64,000 bases of DNA from Pseudomonas sp. AB6 (GTDB taxonomy: Bacteria > Pseudomonadota > Gammaproteobacteria > Pseudomonadales > Pseudomonadaceae): contig NZ_JAVIWJ010000001.1 of assembly GCF_034314105.1 (NCBI RefSeq), positions 2,357,501 to 2,421,500 of the forward strand. The letters run 5' to 3'. Below, one piece after another: positions 54,357-63,750 of the stretch. The notes beneath the pieces are model-generated. The model was not told where the DNA came from. It saw only the letters and a list, made by a program, of their open reading frames with translations, and did not search any database. Position 1 is the first letter of the stretch. Every line of letters begins with the position of its first letter. A program made the translations under genes and the position numbers.

Positions 54357-55724
54357 GTGCGTTCATTGTTTTGGCGAGTTCTGGCGAGTTTCTGGTTAGC
54401 TATAGCCTTGGTAGCAGGGCTGTCGATTTTGCTCGGGCACATGCTTAATCAGGACGCTTGGATCCTTAGTCGGCACCCGGGAATTGCCAAGTTGGCGCAG
54501 AACTGGACAGAGCTGTATGACGAAAAGGGTCAAGAAACTGCGCAGGAATATCTGCAACAACGGAAACGGCGTTACCACATTGACGTTCAAGTGCTCAACG
54601 AAAGCGGTGAGGCGATGGTACGCGGCACATTCCCACCGCGTGCAGCAGCACTTGAAGCTCGCCAGCATAATGACCCCAAGCAATTGCCGTGGCGTCGTTT
54701 GACCACCGAGTACACCAGCACAAAAAGCGGCGAAACCTATTTGTTTATTTATCGCATCCCGCACCCGGAGCTGAACGCCTGGCACCGCAATAGCCTGATT
54801 TGGCCCCTTAGTGCCCTAGGTATTGCGCTGGTGGTACTGACACTTTTCAGTTTATTGGTCACGTTATCCATCACTCGTCCGCTCAGCCGATTGCGCGGCG
54901 CAGTGCATGATTTGGGACAGACCACTTATCAACAAAACAGCTTGGCGCAACTGGCAAACCGCCGCGACGAATTCGGCGTGTTGGCCACAGACTTCAACCG
55001 TATGGGCGCCCGCCTGCAAGCATTGATTGGCAGCCAGCGGCAACTACTGCGCGACGTCTCACACGAGTTACGCTCACCCTTGGCGCGCCTGCGCATCGCA
55101 TTGGCCTTGGCTGAGCGCGCAGAACCAGCCGAGCGCGAGAAGCTCTGGCCGCGATTGGCTCGCGAATGCGACCGGCTGGAAGCATTGATCAGCGAAATAT
55201 TGGTGCTGGCGCGTCTGGACGCCGATTTTGGAGAGGCCGAACCAGTCGACTTGGGCGAGATGCTGCACCATTTGCAAAGCGATGCACTGCTCAATGCCGC
55301 AGATCAGCAGATACAGGTTAGCGCTCGCAATGACGTTGAGCTGCAAGGTTGGCCGGACATGCTTGAGCGCGCACTGGACAACCTGTTACGTAACGCCCTG
55401 CGCTTTAATCCTGTGGGAGAAACTATCGAGCTTCTGGCACAGCGTGAGGGTGATAGGTTGCTCATCAGCGTGCGTGACCATGGCCCCGGAGTATCGTCCG
55501 AATTTTTACCGCAACTGGGCGAACCCTTCTACCGAGCTCCCGGTCAGACGACGCCTGGCTACGGCTTGGGCCTGGCCATCGCCAAACGCGCAGCAGAACG
55601 TCACGGCGGCAACCTAATACTGACCAACCACCCTGAAGGCGGCTTTGTGGCGAGTATCGATTTGCCGTTGGAACCCATTATTGCCGGTGTTTCTTCAGGC
55701 GCGCAGCAATCACAATACGTGTAG
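54357..55724 (+). CDS. cpxA: Sensor histidine kinase CpxA-like
   Basis: 455 residues from a GTG start with GAGGA 7 nt upstream. Two membrane helices (residues 8-28 and about 146-172, LIWPLSALGIALVVLTLFSLLVTLSITRPL) flank a periplasmic sensor domain. HAMP (172-225), the phosphoacceptor histidine in RDVSHELRSPLARL near 238, and HATPase boxes: N DNLLRNALRF, G1 DHGPGVSSEF, G2 GYGLGLAIAKRAAERHGG. CpxP in the adjacent gene is the expected periplasmic inhibitor. Confidence 0.93.
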   Translation: MRSLFWRVLASFWLAIALVAGLSILLGHMLNQDAWILSRHPGIAKLAQNWTELYDEKGQETAQEYLQQRKRRYHIDVQVLNESGEAMVRGTFPPRAAALEARQHNDPKQLPWRRLTTEYTSTKSGETYLFIYRIPHPELNAWHRNSLIWPLSALGIALVVLTLFSLLVTLSITRPLSRLRGAVHDLGQTTYQQNSLAQLANRRDEFGVLATDFNRMGARLQALIGSQRQLLRDVSHELRSPLARLRIALALAERAEPAEREKLWPRLARECDRLEALISEILVLARLDADFGEAEPVDLGEMLHHLQSDALLNAADQQIQVSARNDVELQGWPDMLERALDNLLRNALRFNPVGETIELLAQREGDRLLISVRDHGPGVSSEFLPQLGEPFYRAPGQTTPGYGLGLAIAKRAAERHGGNLILTNHPEGGFVASIDLPLEPIIAGVSSGAQQSQYV

Positions 55725-55736
55725 CAATCGCATTTG

Positions 55737-56300
55737 CTACAACGCACCCCACTGACTTACAAAATCAGCGGTATCGCGCTTAGGCGCGGTGCGCGGTTCG
55801 TTTTGCGGAGTACCCAGGTAGAGAAATGCAACGACCTCCTCGCCAGATTCCAACCCCAGTCCTTTTGCGACATGCGTTGAATAGGCCAACTCACCGGTGC
55901 GCCAGACAGCACCCACTCCCAGAGCGAACGCAGCATTCAGAATTGCGTGGGCAGCACAGGCTGCGGTGATCAGTTGTTCTTGCTTGGGCACTTTAAAGTG
56001 TTCCTGCAACCTGGCAATAACAACGACCACCAACGGCGCGCGTAGCGGGCTGAGGCGCGCTTTTTCCAAAACCTGAGCGTTCGGTTCAGCGCCACTGAGT
56101 TGCAGCGCCTGTGCCAGCAAATCCCCCATCTGCTGTCGGGCATGTCCTTCAACAGTCAAAAAACGAAACGGTCGCAACTGGCCGTGATCGGGTGCACGCA
56201 AAGCCGCAGCAAACAATAGTTCTCGCTGAGCGGCGTCGGGTGCCGGATCAATCAGCCGTGGGACTGATACGCGGTTTAGCAAAGCGTCGAGCGCCTCCAT
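55737..56300 (-). CDS. Nitroreductase family protein (YdjA-like)
   Basis: 187 residues, FMN-dependent oxidoreductase of the small YdjA branch. N-terminus MEALDALLNRVSVPRLIDPAP, then RAPDHGQLRPFRFLTVEG (FMN contacts) and ACAAHAILNAAFALGVGAVWRTGEL; the end AFLYLGTPQN is typical. AGGAG 7 nt before ATG 56300 decides the start. Physiological substrate unknown. Confidence 0.9.
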   Translation of the reverse strand: MEALDALLNRVSVPRLIDPAPDAAQRELLFAAALRAPDHGQLRPFRFLTVEGHARQQMGDLLAQALQLSGAEPNAQVLEKARLSPLRAPLVVVVIARLQEHFKVPKQEQLITAACAAHAILNAAFALGVGAVWRTGELAYSTHVAKGLGLESGEEVVAFLYLGTPQNEPRTAPKRDTADFVSQWGAL

Positions 56301-56385
56301 CGGGTTTCTCCTGAAAAAATGATCGGCCATTCTAGATGGCGGACGTAGCTTCTAACGAGCGAGCAGCGGATTTAATTACCACCTC

Positions 56386-57387
56386 TTATATCCGGGCGCG
56401 GTACTCGCCCGGAGTTGTGTCAAACCAACGACGAAAGGCACGGAAGAAGTTGCTGGGATCGGCAAAGCCAAGCAAATAGGCGATTTCCAACAGGGTCATT
56501 TGCGGCTGCGCCAGATATTGCTCGGCCAGTTCGCGGCGAGTGTCATCGAGCAATATCTGAAAGCTGGTGCCCTCCTCCTGTAACCGTCGCTGCAACGTGC
56601 GCTGGGACAAATGTAAACGATGCGCGACCATCTCACGCTTAGGCTCGCCTTGCGGCAGCAACCGACAAAGCGCTTGCCGAACCTGGTGAGTGACACGGCT
56701 TTCAGAAAACCGGGCCAAGTATTCACCGGCAAAACGATCATGCAATTGCGCCATGGCCTCATTGGCCGTAGGTAGTGGCGCCTCCATGTCGGCACGATCA
56801 AACACGAGAGCGTCGTAGGGAGCATTGAATGTCATCGGCGCATGGAATGCTTGCCTGTACGGCTCCATATTCTTGGGTGGGTCTCCCTGAATCAAAACCC
56901 GACGCGGTTGAAGCGTCCGCCCGGTGAGCCAACTGCAAAACGCCAAGGCCGACGCCATCGAAGCTTCTGCGCTTTGCCGGGTGGGCGGAAGGTGGTCGCC
57001 ATGCACGGTCAAGATCAGCGCATAGCCTTCAGCCAGCAGACGAAAACTTAAGTCAGCACTTTCAGCAATGATTCGCTGGTACCTTACCAGCCGCGCAAAT
57101 CCGTCCTTGAGCGTTTGACTCGACATCAGTGCATAACCCGCAACGCTGAAGGAGCCTGGACGCACGACTTTGGCCATGTTTAATCCAATCGCTGGATTAC
57201 CTGACAGCGCAACCGCTCGCTGCCAAAGCCGGGTCAGCGAGTCCTGGGGAAAGCGTGCATCAGGGTTATCGAGCTCGGTGTAATCCAGCTCGAGCTCTTT
57301 GAACAGCGCACGGCAATCCAGACCATCCAGTTCCAATGACCTGACGATACCCGTGGCCCAACTGGCAGAAGTCGTTCTTTCGCTCAT
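56386..57387 (-). CDS. AraC-family transcription regulator
   Basis: 333 residues of the OruR/ArgR-unrelated AraC group with an N-terminal arabinose-binding-like domain (Arabinose_bd, residues 20-210, GNPAIGLNMAKVVRPGSFSVAGYALMSSQTLKDG). The C-terminal domain has two HTHs: EMVAHRLHLSQRTLQRRLQEEGTSF and LLEIAYLLGFADPSNFFRAFRRWFDTTPGEYR. Divergent from the HD-domain gene at 57612, which is a likely target. Ligand unknown. Confidence 0.9.
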   Translation of the reverse strand: MSERTTSASWATGIVRSLELDGLDCRALFKELELDYTELDNPDARFPQDSLTRLWQRAVALSGNPAIGLNMAKVVRPGSFSVAGYALMSSQTLKDGFARLVRYQRIIAESADLSFRLLAEGYALILTVHGDHLPPTRQSAEASMASALAFCSWLTGRTLQPRRVLIQGDPPKNMEPYRQAFHAPMTFNAPYDALVFDRADMEAPLPTANEAMAQLHDRFAGEYLARFSESRVTHQVRQALCRLLPQGEPKREMVAHRLHLSQRTLQRRLQEEGTSFQILLDDTRRELAEQYLAQPQMTLLEIAYLLGFADPSNFFRAFRRWFDTTPGEYRARI

Positions 57388-57611
57388 GATTTCTTATTCG
57401 AAGTAAGCCGCGCCCTGCAGCCAGTGCGGCCAAGGATACGCTTGAGCCTTAAACAAGTACCATGAGATGTTGCTGAGAAAGATACGTTTTTAGGGCCCCG
57501 CAGGCCTTCCGCGGCGCGCTGGGCCAGCAAAGCGTCCTTGACGGCCACTGTCGGAAAACTTGCAACGCCTAGACTGGACCCTGTCCACTTCTAATAATGA
57601 CAGGACCGACA
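57388..57611. other. Divergent promoter region of the AraC and HD-domain genes
   Basis: 224 bp holding both promoters; no clear repeats for AraC-type binding were recognised. GGGCCCCGCAGGCCTTCCGC around 57494 is GC-rich and partly self-complementary. Confidence 0.3.
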
Positions 57612-58205
57612 ATGAACACTCAGGCACGCTTCACCCACATGCAAGACGGCACTCAAGAAGACTGGATGGTTATTGCCAAGGACTTTGCCGCTTATGCCAA
57701 GCAACTTCCGGGACGAATCCTGACTCACCTTAGGCTGCTGGATGGAGACTTTGGCGGTTTCCCGGTCGACCGACTGACCCATTCACTGCAAACTGCCACC
57801 CGGGCATACCAAGATGGTCGCGATGAGGAATACGTTGTCTGCGCGCTGCTCCACGACATCGGCGATACGCTAGGTTCCTATAACCACCCGGACATCGCGG
57901 CGGCTATTCTCAAGCCCTTTGTCAGCGCGGAAAATCTGTGGATGGTCGAGAAGCACGGGATCTTTCAAGGCTATTATTTCTTCCACCACCTAGGCATGGA
58001 TCGGCTGTTGCGCGAACAATTCAAAGATCACCCGCAGTACCAGCGGACCATCGAATTTTGCGCCAATTACGATGCCGCGGCCTTCGATCCGGACTATAAA
58101 ACCCTGCCATTAAGCTTTTTCGAACCCATGCTGGAGCGGGTATTCGCCTTCCCCAAAAATTCGATCTATACATCCGCAGTCGAAGAAAACGCTGCATCGG
58201 CATAA
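57612..58205 (+). CDS. HD-domain protein
   Basis: 197 residues from ATG 57612, which has AGGA 7 nt upstream (the ATG at 57597 has none). Metal motifs of the HD superfamily: HSLQTATRAY (His), ALLHDIGDTLG (HD), and later HGIFQGYYFFHHLG (His pairs). Similar to predicted phosphohydrolases of the inositol-oxygenase-like branch. Substrate unknown. Divergent from an AraC-type regulator. Confidence 0.85.
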   Translation: MNTQARFTHMQDGTQEDWMVIAKDFAAYAKQLPGRILTHLRLLDGDFGGFPVDRLTHSLQTATRAYQDGRDEEYVVCALLHDIGDTLGSYNHPDIAAAILKPFVSAENLWMVEKHGIFQGYYFFHHLGMDRLLREQFKDHPQYQRTIEFCANYDAAAFDPDYKTLPLSFFEPMLERVFAFPKNSIYTSAVEENAASA

Positions 58206-58224
58206 GTTTAATCAGGCTAGCTGA

Positions 58225-58515
58225 CTAATCTTGCACGCGATCGTTATGCCCAAGGTCGCGTTGCGGGTCGATTTGATCGCGAACGCGTTGCTTGAGCACT
58301 TTGGCATCGGGAAAGCCCCCATCGGCCTTGCGCTCCCAAATCTGCACACTGTTGCAGGTAATGCTGAACGCCCCATTTGTCGCCGGCTCCAGAGAAACCC
58401 TGCTCAGATCATCGGAAAAAGTACTGAGCAGCTCTTGAGCGAGCCAAGCAGCGCGCAGCAGCCAATGGCACTGCGTGCAATAGGTGATGACAATTTCAGA
58501 TTTGGCAATGGGCAT
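58225..58515 (-). CDS. Rdx/SelW family thioredoxin-like protein
   Basis: 96 residues. The CxxC motif in VITYCTQCHWLLRAAWLAQELL (Cys13, Cys16) and the ATNGAFSITCNSVQIWERKADGGFPDAKVLKQRVRDQI end identify the SelT/SelW/SelH (Rdx) family, with cysteine in place of selenocysteine. Likely redox role; partner unknown. GAGG 6 nt before the ATG. It follows the FimV-like gene by 8 nt. Confidence 0.9.
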   Translation of the reverse strand: MPIAKSEIVITYCTQCHWLLRAAWLAQELLSTFSDDLSRVSLEPATNGAFSITCNSVQIWERKADGGFPDAKVLKQRVRDQIDPQRDLGHNDRVQD

Positions 58516-58523
58516 ACGTAGCC

Positions 58524-60671
58524 TCAGCTGATTCTCGCTAACAAATTTTGGGCTGTGCGTTGGTGTTCTTCGTCACCGCCCTTGATTACTTCCTGCAGCA
58601 GTGCACGCGCATCGTCCAACTCGCCGTCATCAATCAGCACTTGCGCCTGGTTGAGTTTGCTCAGGGGCTCATCATTGGCGAGGTCCAGCAAATCAAACTC
58701 TTTGGAATCATTGATGAAGCCGTCAAGAAAATCGTCATCCAGCGAATCGTTATTGGATTGAATATTCGGTTCCGGCTCAGCGAAATCGCTAAGAAACAGC
58801 TCATTGGGTATTTCGAGAACCTCTGGAAACTCGGTCAGATTGGATGAAAACTCAGGTTCTATTTCCACTGCGTCATCCGTTACCGATTTACTGCGCATGG
58901 CGGGCGGGGGTTCGAACGGATCGACAAGATCCCAACCCGCATCCATCGACAAGTCATCCAGATTCAAATGAAATTCATCAACGGGCTGGGCGATTGGAAC
59001 AGGTGTTTGAGGCTCAATGAAGCGAGAGTCCGATTGCGGGGCTGCCAGCCCCGGCTTCAACACGATCTCTGCTGGCACCTCGGGTAACGGTACTTCAGTC
59101 AGCTCGGGCTTGATGAAAAACTGAGGATAGCGCGCACGAACCTCTTGTACGGAATCGGCACTTACACCGTCATCGAGCAAGGCATGCTCTTCCAGAGCAA
59201 AACCATCGACGTCACCTTGCTCCGCCAACAACTCCAGAATTCTCAGCCGCAGATCAGTACGTTGCGGCTGCTTTAGCGATGCTTCACGCAAAATACCTAA
59301 CGCCTCAGAGAACCGGCCATATGCGATATAAATGCTAGCCCCGTCCAATGCATCAGTTGCGACACCCGCAAGGCGCTGGTTTGAAGCGCTTGATGCAACG
59401 AGAGCAGGCGCCACGGGAACGACCGTTACTGCGGGCGACTCGACTACTCGCGCAGTCATGGGTGATGGCGTTGTCGGATCGGGTGTCACGTATGCCGCTT
59501 GCGCAGGCGGCAGACTTTGCAGTCGCTTGCGCCGGACAGCGTAAGCCAGCCCTAGCAGAAGAAGCAGCAATAACAAGGCGCCAATCAGCAAGGGGATGCT
59601 GATGAATGAATTATCTTCGGGGGCAGTCCTTGAAGGCGACGTCCCTACAACGGGCACAGCAGCACTCGGTGCAACCGGCTTGGCTTTGAGTTCAGCCAGC
59701 GCAGTTTGCAAGTCGTTTACTTGCTTGTCTTTACCGGTAATCTGATTCTGAAGGCCCTGCAGTTCAACTTTAAGATCTCCCACAGATTTAGTCAGTTGCT
59801 GGTTCTCAATGACATCGGCGGCCAACAGTTCAGCAGTTTTCTGTTCTGCACTGACAATGGGTTCCGATGCCGAGCTGTCGGCGGCCGGCAGTGCAGTAGA
59901 AGGCGAGACAGGCCCTTCGGGCGAGCGGGCTAACACCACCGTATCCGGCAGCAACAAGCTTTGTCCGATTTTCAGGCGCGTGCCGCTGCCGTTCGAAAAC
60001 GCCTGAGGGTTAAGCGCTTGTATGCCGCGGGAAAGGTCATTTGCAGAAGATTTACTGCCTGAATCGTGAAACCGTCGGGCAATGGCGCCCAGATTGTCAC
60101 CGCTAACGACTGTGTAGTGATTACCCTGCACTGCTTGCGGAGGCGCGACTGGCATGCGCGCTTCTACAGGGTTATTGCCTTTAGGCTCAATCCATCGGCC
60201 CCGTGATGCAGTCCGGCCCTGAGATGATTCGGGAGGATCGATCAACAGCGTGTAAGCGTGTACAAGATCGCCATTGGGACGTGCCAATCGCACCAGAAAA
60301 ATCAAATAAGGTTCGATAACCGGCTTTCTCGACACCACGTGCACGACACCATGGCTGCCATTGATAACCGTCGTAAAGTGCAGATCATTCAAAAAGAACA
60401 GTCGGTCGACACCCGCTCGGCTAAAGGCATCTTGCGATGCAAGGCCTACATGGATGTCGTCGGCTGTAAGACCAGCGGTTTCAAGCAGTTCTATGTCGGC
60501 GTTAAAGGGTTGATCCAACGCCGAATGCAATGTGATCTCACCCAGCCCCAGGGCTGAGGCCAAGGCCGAATATAACAACGAAATGGCGGCAGCAGCCAAA
60601 CACCAACGACGCACTAACCGCCGCGACGGACGATTAACCCATGCGAGCGCAACCTGAGAACTCTTCAGCAT
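58524..60671 (-). CDS. FimV-like LysM membrane protein
   Basis: 715 residues from ATG 60671. Signal peptide or anchor (LVRRWCLAAAAISLLYSALASALG), then the FimV N-terminal domain (LGEITLHSALDQPFNADIELLE... DIHVGLASQDAFSRAG...LDFLV-type FLVRLARPNGDLVHAYTLLID). A LysM domain follows (HYTVVSGDNLGAIARRFHDSG... LKIGQSLLLP), then a coiled coil (near 310-345) and one membrane helix (FISIPLLIGALLLLLLLLGLAYAVRRKR). The acidic cytoplasmic part ends in the FimV C-terminal TPR-like motif (NQAQVLIDDGELDDARALLQEVI). Shorter than FimV (about 900), so a paralogue; a homologue lies near recQ in P. aeruginosa (PA3340, from memory). Confidence 0.88.
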   Translation of the reverse strand: MLKSSQVALAWVNRPSRRLVRRWCLAAAAISLLYSALASALGLGEITLHSALDQPFNADIELLETAGLTADDIHVGLASQDAFSRAGVDRLFFLNDLHFTTVINGSHGVVHVVSRKPVIEPYLIFLVRLARPNGDLVHAYTLLIDPPESSQGRTASRGRWIEPKGNNPVEARMPVAPPQAVQGNHYTVVSGDNLGAIARRFHDSGSKSSANDLSRGIQALNPQAFSNGSGTRLKIGQSLLLPDTVVLARSPEGPVSPSTALPAADSSASEPIVSAEQKTAELLAADVIENQQLTKSVGDLKVELQGLQNQITGKDKQVNDLQTALAELKAKPVAPSAAVPVVGTSPSRTAPEDNSFISIPLLIGALLLLLLLLGLAYAVRRKRLQSLPPAQAAYVTPDPTTPSPMTARVVESPAVTVVPVAPALVASSASNQRLAGVATDALDGASIYIAYGRFSEALGILREASLKQPQRTDLRLRILELLAEQGDVDGFALEEHALLDDGVSADSVQEVRARYPQFFIKPELTEVPLPEVPAEIVLKPGLAAPQSDSRFIEPQTPVPIAQPVDEFHLNLDDLSMDAGWDLVDPFEPPPAMRSKSVTDDAVEIEPEFSSNLTEFPEVLEIPNELFLSDFAEPEPNIQSNNDSLDDDFLDGFINDSKEFDLLDLANDEPLSKLNQAQVLIDDGELDDARALLQEVIKGGDEEHQRTAQNLLARIS

Positions 60672-60824
60672 GAAAATCCCTATAGAAACCAACGCTCGCT
60701 TCGCGGCACACTCAACCTCTACACATAGATGGCGCAAGTGTGAAGGCAATTTCCGCGCAATACGCTCACGCGTGAAACAATGCCCAAGCTTATAAGAATC
60801 ACCCCATCGGTGAATACTCGACGC

Positions 60825-61259
60825 TCAAGATTTCTCGAGGTTTGAGAGAATTTTTGCGTGAACTTGCATGCAAATGCGCAGTTCCTCCTCGTCAACACCC
60901 TCAAACAACTCTTTGCGCAACGCCGTAGCAATTGTTTCAATTTTTTCGATCAAGGGACGGGCCGTATCACTCAGCAGGATTTTTTTTGCTCGACGATCTT
61001 CAACCACAGCTTGGCGGCGAACCAGCCCTTGGGTTTCCAGGCTGTCCAGCAAGCGCGCGAGAGTCGGCCCTTCTACGCCGACACTTTGCGCCAGCTCGCG
61101 CTGAGTCGGCGGTTCATCAAAGCGTGCGAGGTGCAACAACACCAACCAGCGTGCTTGCGACAATCCAAGATCGGCCAAGCGTCGGTCAAGCTCGGCACGC
61201 CAGCCGCGGGACATGTGCGCCAATTGCATTCCGAAGCGATGTTGATCAGTTAAGGGCAT
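60825..61259 (-). CDS. MarR/SlyA-family regulator
   Basis: 144 residues. Winged-helix core QARWLVLLHLARFDEPPTQRELAQSVGVEGPTLARLLDSLETQGLVRRQAVVEDRRAKKILLSD, the SlyA type with the wing DRRAKKI. Homodimeric DNA-binding repressor or activator; ligand unknown. 153 nt upstream of the FimV-like gene on the same strand. Confidence 0.9.
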   Translation of the reverse strand: MPLTDQHRFGMQLAHMSRGWRAELDRRLADLGLSQARWLVLLHLARFDEPPTQRELAQSVGVEGPTLARLLDSLETQGLVRRQAVVEDRRAKKILLSDTARPLIEKIETIATALRKELFEGVDEEELRICMQVHAKILSNLEKS

Positions 61260-61399
61260 AGAAAACTCATGATTAAAGGCTTGTACTAATTATTAGTCAG
61301 CTAACCATGACATTCGGATGGAGGCAAGTGGCCCGCTTGTAGCGAATCGTCGCAGGACTGGGTAACGCCTACAGTTCATCGTTGTTAAGTTCAGATAAG

Positions 61400-63529
61400 T
61401 TAGACTTCGAATTCAGATTGCAACGCGGCTCGTACGCAATACAACACGCCTTCCGGTACACGTCCGGTGAACTGTGCCGCCACGGCGGATACCGGAGGCA
61501 ACTCCCCTTCGCCGTCAAGAAACGCGTCCTGCACTTCACTAAGCAAGTCCTCGGGAAGGTCCAATGCCTGTTCCAGCGACAACTGCTGTTTACCGATAGC
61601 CTCTGCCAACATCGTATAGACATTCTTTTCCGAGCATTGCAACTGACCAGCAATTTGCAGCGGGGTCATACCCGCCCGCGCCAGGCTAATCAGTTCATGA
61701 CGCAGGTCAGCGACTACTCTCGGGGCCTCGGCTGCGCCCCCTAGCACTTCGAGAAACGCCTCACCGTAACGCTCCAATTTACGCGCACCTACGCCGCTGA
61801 CTTGGGCCATTTCTGACATCGAACCAGGTTTGCTGCGAAGCATTTCAAGCAGCGTCGAATCCGGAAAAATCACGTAAGGAGGTACGCCATGCTCTTCGGC
61901 CAATTTGCGCCGCAAGGCACGAAGCGCTTCCCACTGTTCTCGCTCTTCGCCACGGACCAATTGGCTCGCCGGGCTGCCAGAACCGCTTTTCGGGGCGGTT
62001 TGTGGTTTCAGATCACGACGTAGTTCCAGCGTAACCTCGCCGCGCAACAGCGGCCGACAAGTGTCGCTCAAGCGCAGGCCGCCATAGCCTTCCAGGTCAA
62101 TATCAGCTAACCCACGAGCCACCAACTGGCGAAACAGCGAACGCCACTCGCTTTCGGCGCGCGCCTTGCCAACGCCAAACACCGCCAAGTGCTGATGGCC
62201 AAAGCTTTTCACTTTGTCATTGTCGCGGCCCAGCAGCACGTCTACTAAATGACCGACTCCATAGCGCTGGCCGGTACGGTAGATCGCAGATAAAGCCTGG
62301 CGCGCCGGCTCGGTGGCATCCCAGGTTTGCACACCATCAACGCAGTTATCGCAGTGGCCGCAAGGTTTAGGCATGTCTTCGTCGAAATACGCCAATAACG
62401 TTTGGCGACGGCAGCGGGTTTCTTCACAGAGAGACAACATGGCGTCGAGTTTGTGTTGCTCAAGGCGTTTATGACGCTCGTCACCTTCAGAGTTTTGCAG
62501 CATCTGCTTGAGCATCAAAACATCTTGCAGACCGTAGGCCATCCAGGCATCGGCAGGTAAACCATCGCGACCTGAACGGCCGGTCTCCTGGTAATAGGCT
62601 TCCAGTGATTTGGGCAAGTCCATGTGTGCGACGAAACGCACGTTGGGCTTGTCGATGCCCATACCAAAGGCGATTGTGGCGACCATGATCAAGCCTTCCT
62701 CATTGAGGAAACGCTTTTGGTTAGCAGCGCGGATTTCATTGGGCAAGCCCGCGTGATAGGGCAACGCCGGGTATTTGTTTTCGCAAAGGAACGCCGCGAC
62801 TTCATCGACCTTTTTACGCGACAGGCAATAAACGATACCGGCATCGCTGCGTCGCTCGGACAGGAACGCCAACAGTTGTTTGCGCGGCTGTTCCTTGGGC
62901 ACGATGCGATAAAAGATATTTGGACGATCAAAGCTGGACAAGAACCGCTCAGCCTTCTGCAAATGCAGTCGTTCGACAATCTCTTCTCGGGTCCGTTTAT
63001 CAGCCGTGGCAGTCAGCGCAATGCGCGGTACGTCCGGGAAGAGTTCAGCGAGTTGCCCCAGCTTCAGGTATTCGGGGCGAAAATCGTGGCCCCATTGCGA
63101 TACGCAGTGGGCTTCGTCGATGGCGAACAAGGCAATTTGCAGATTCTGTAGAAACGCCAGCATCCGTGGCTGGACAAGCCGTTCAGGTGCCAGATAAAGC
63201 ATCTTGATTTCGCCCAAACGAATTCGATTGGCCAAATCACGTTGCTGCTCGGCGTTTAGCGTGGAGTTCAGAGCTGCCGCCGAAACGCCCAATTCTTCAA
63301 GTGTTGCCACTTGATCATCCATCAACGCAATCAGCGGTGAAACCACCACGGCCAAACCGTTTCGCAACAGCCCAGGCACTTGGAAACACAAGGACTTGCC
63401 GCCACCGGTGGGCATTAATACCAAGGCATCGCCGCCGTTAGCAACGCGCTCAATAATGGCACCCTGACGACCACGGAAACTGTCGTAGCCGAAGATGTCT
63501 TTAAGTACGCGTTGAGCCTGTTCGAGCAT
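61400..63529 (-). CDS. recQ: ATP-dependent DNA helicase RecQ
   Basis: 709 residues from ATG 63529 ([20 protein letters not shown]). Superfamily 2 motifs: Q-motif FRGRQ, Walker [11 protein letters not shown] (39-48), DEAH box [18 protein letters not shown] (137-154), motif [10 protein letters not shown], motif [16 protein letters not shown] zinc site ([10 protein letters not shown]...CGHCDNC) and winged helix come next. Two HRDC-like segments lie after about residue 520 ([31 protein letters not shown]). Unwinds DNA in recombination repair. The upstream extension to 63643 is not used. Confidence 0.95.
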   Translation of the reverse strand: MLEQAQRVLKDIFGYDSFRGRQGAIIERVANGGDALVLMPTGGGKSLCFQVPGLLRNGLAVVVSPLIALMDDQVATLEELGVSAAALNSTLNAEQQRDLANRIRLGEIKMLYLAPERLVQPRMLAFLQNLQIALFAIDEAHCVSQWGHDFRPEYLKLGQLAELFPDVPRIALTATADKRTREEIVERLHLQKAERFLSSFDRPNIFYRIVPKEQPRKQLLAFLSERRSDAGIVYCLSRKKVDEVAAFLCENKYPALPYHAGLPNEIRAANQKRFLNEEGLIMVATIAFGMGIDKPNVRFVAHMDLPKSLEAYYQETGRSGRDGLPADAWMAYGLQDVLMLKQMLQNSEGDERHKRLEQHKLDAMLSLCEETRCRRQTLLAYFDEDMPKPCGHCDNCVDGVQTWDATEPARQALSAIYRTGQRYGVGHLVDVLLGRDNDKVKSFGHQHLAVFGVGKARAESEWRSLFRQLVARGLADIDLEGYGGLRLSDTCRPLLRGEVTLELRRDLKPQTAPKSGSGSPASQLVRGEEREQWEALRALRRKLAEEHGVPPYVIFPDSTLLEMLRSKPGSMSEMAQVSGVGARKLERYGEAFLEVLGGAAEAPRVVADLRHELISLARAGMTPLQIAGQLQCSEKNVYTMLAEAIGKQQLSLEQALDLPEDLLSEVQDAFLDGEGELPPVSAVAAQFTGRVPEGVLYCVRAALQSEFEV

Positions 63530-63750
63530 AAAAACCCCACAAATCGCAGAAACAATCCTGCTACAGCCGGTTGCGACCCTTGGCAGCATCGCAAAGCGCG
63601 GGATTATACCCGAGGGTTTCCAAGCTAGGGACGGCAGCCACATCAGCGGTTGAAATTAACCCTGTTACCGCTTCTAACACCTGACTTGCTGGCGCGCAGG
63701 CCGTACACAGCCTAGAATTCAGCATCGTTTATTCCCAAGGTAGTCTTTCA
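63530..63750. other. Divergent promoter region of recQ and the YecA gene
   Basis: 221 bp between the recQ start (minus) and the start of the gene at 63751 (plus). No repeats or ORFs recognised. Confidence 0.3.
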
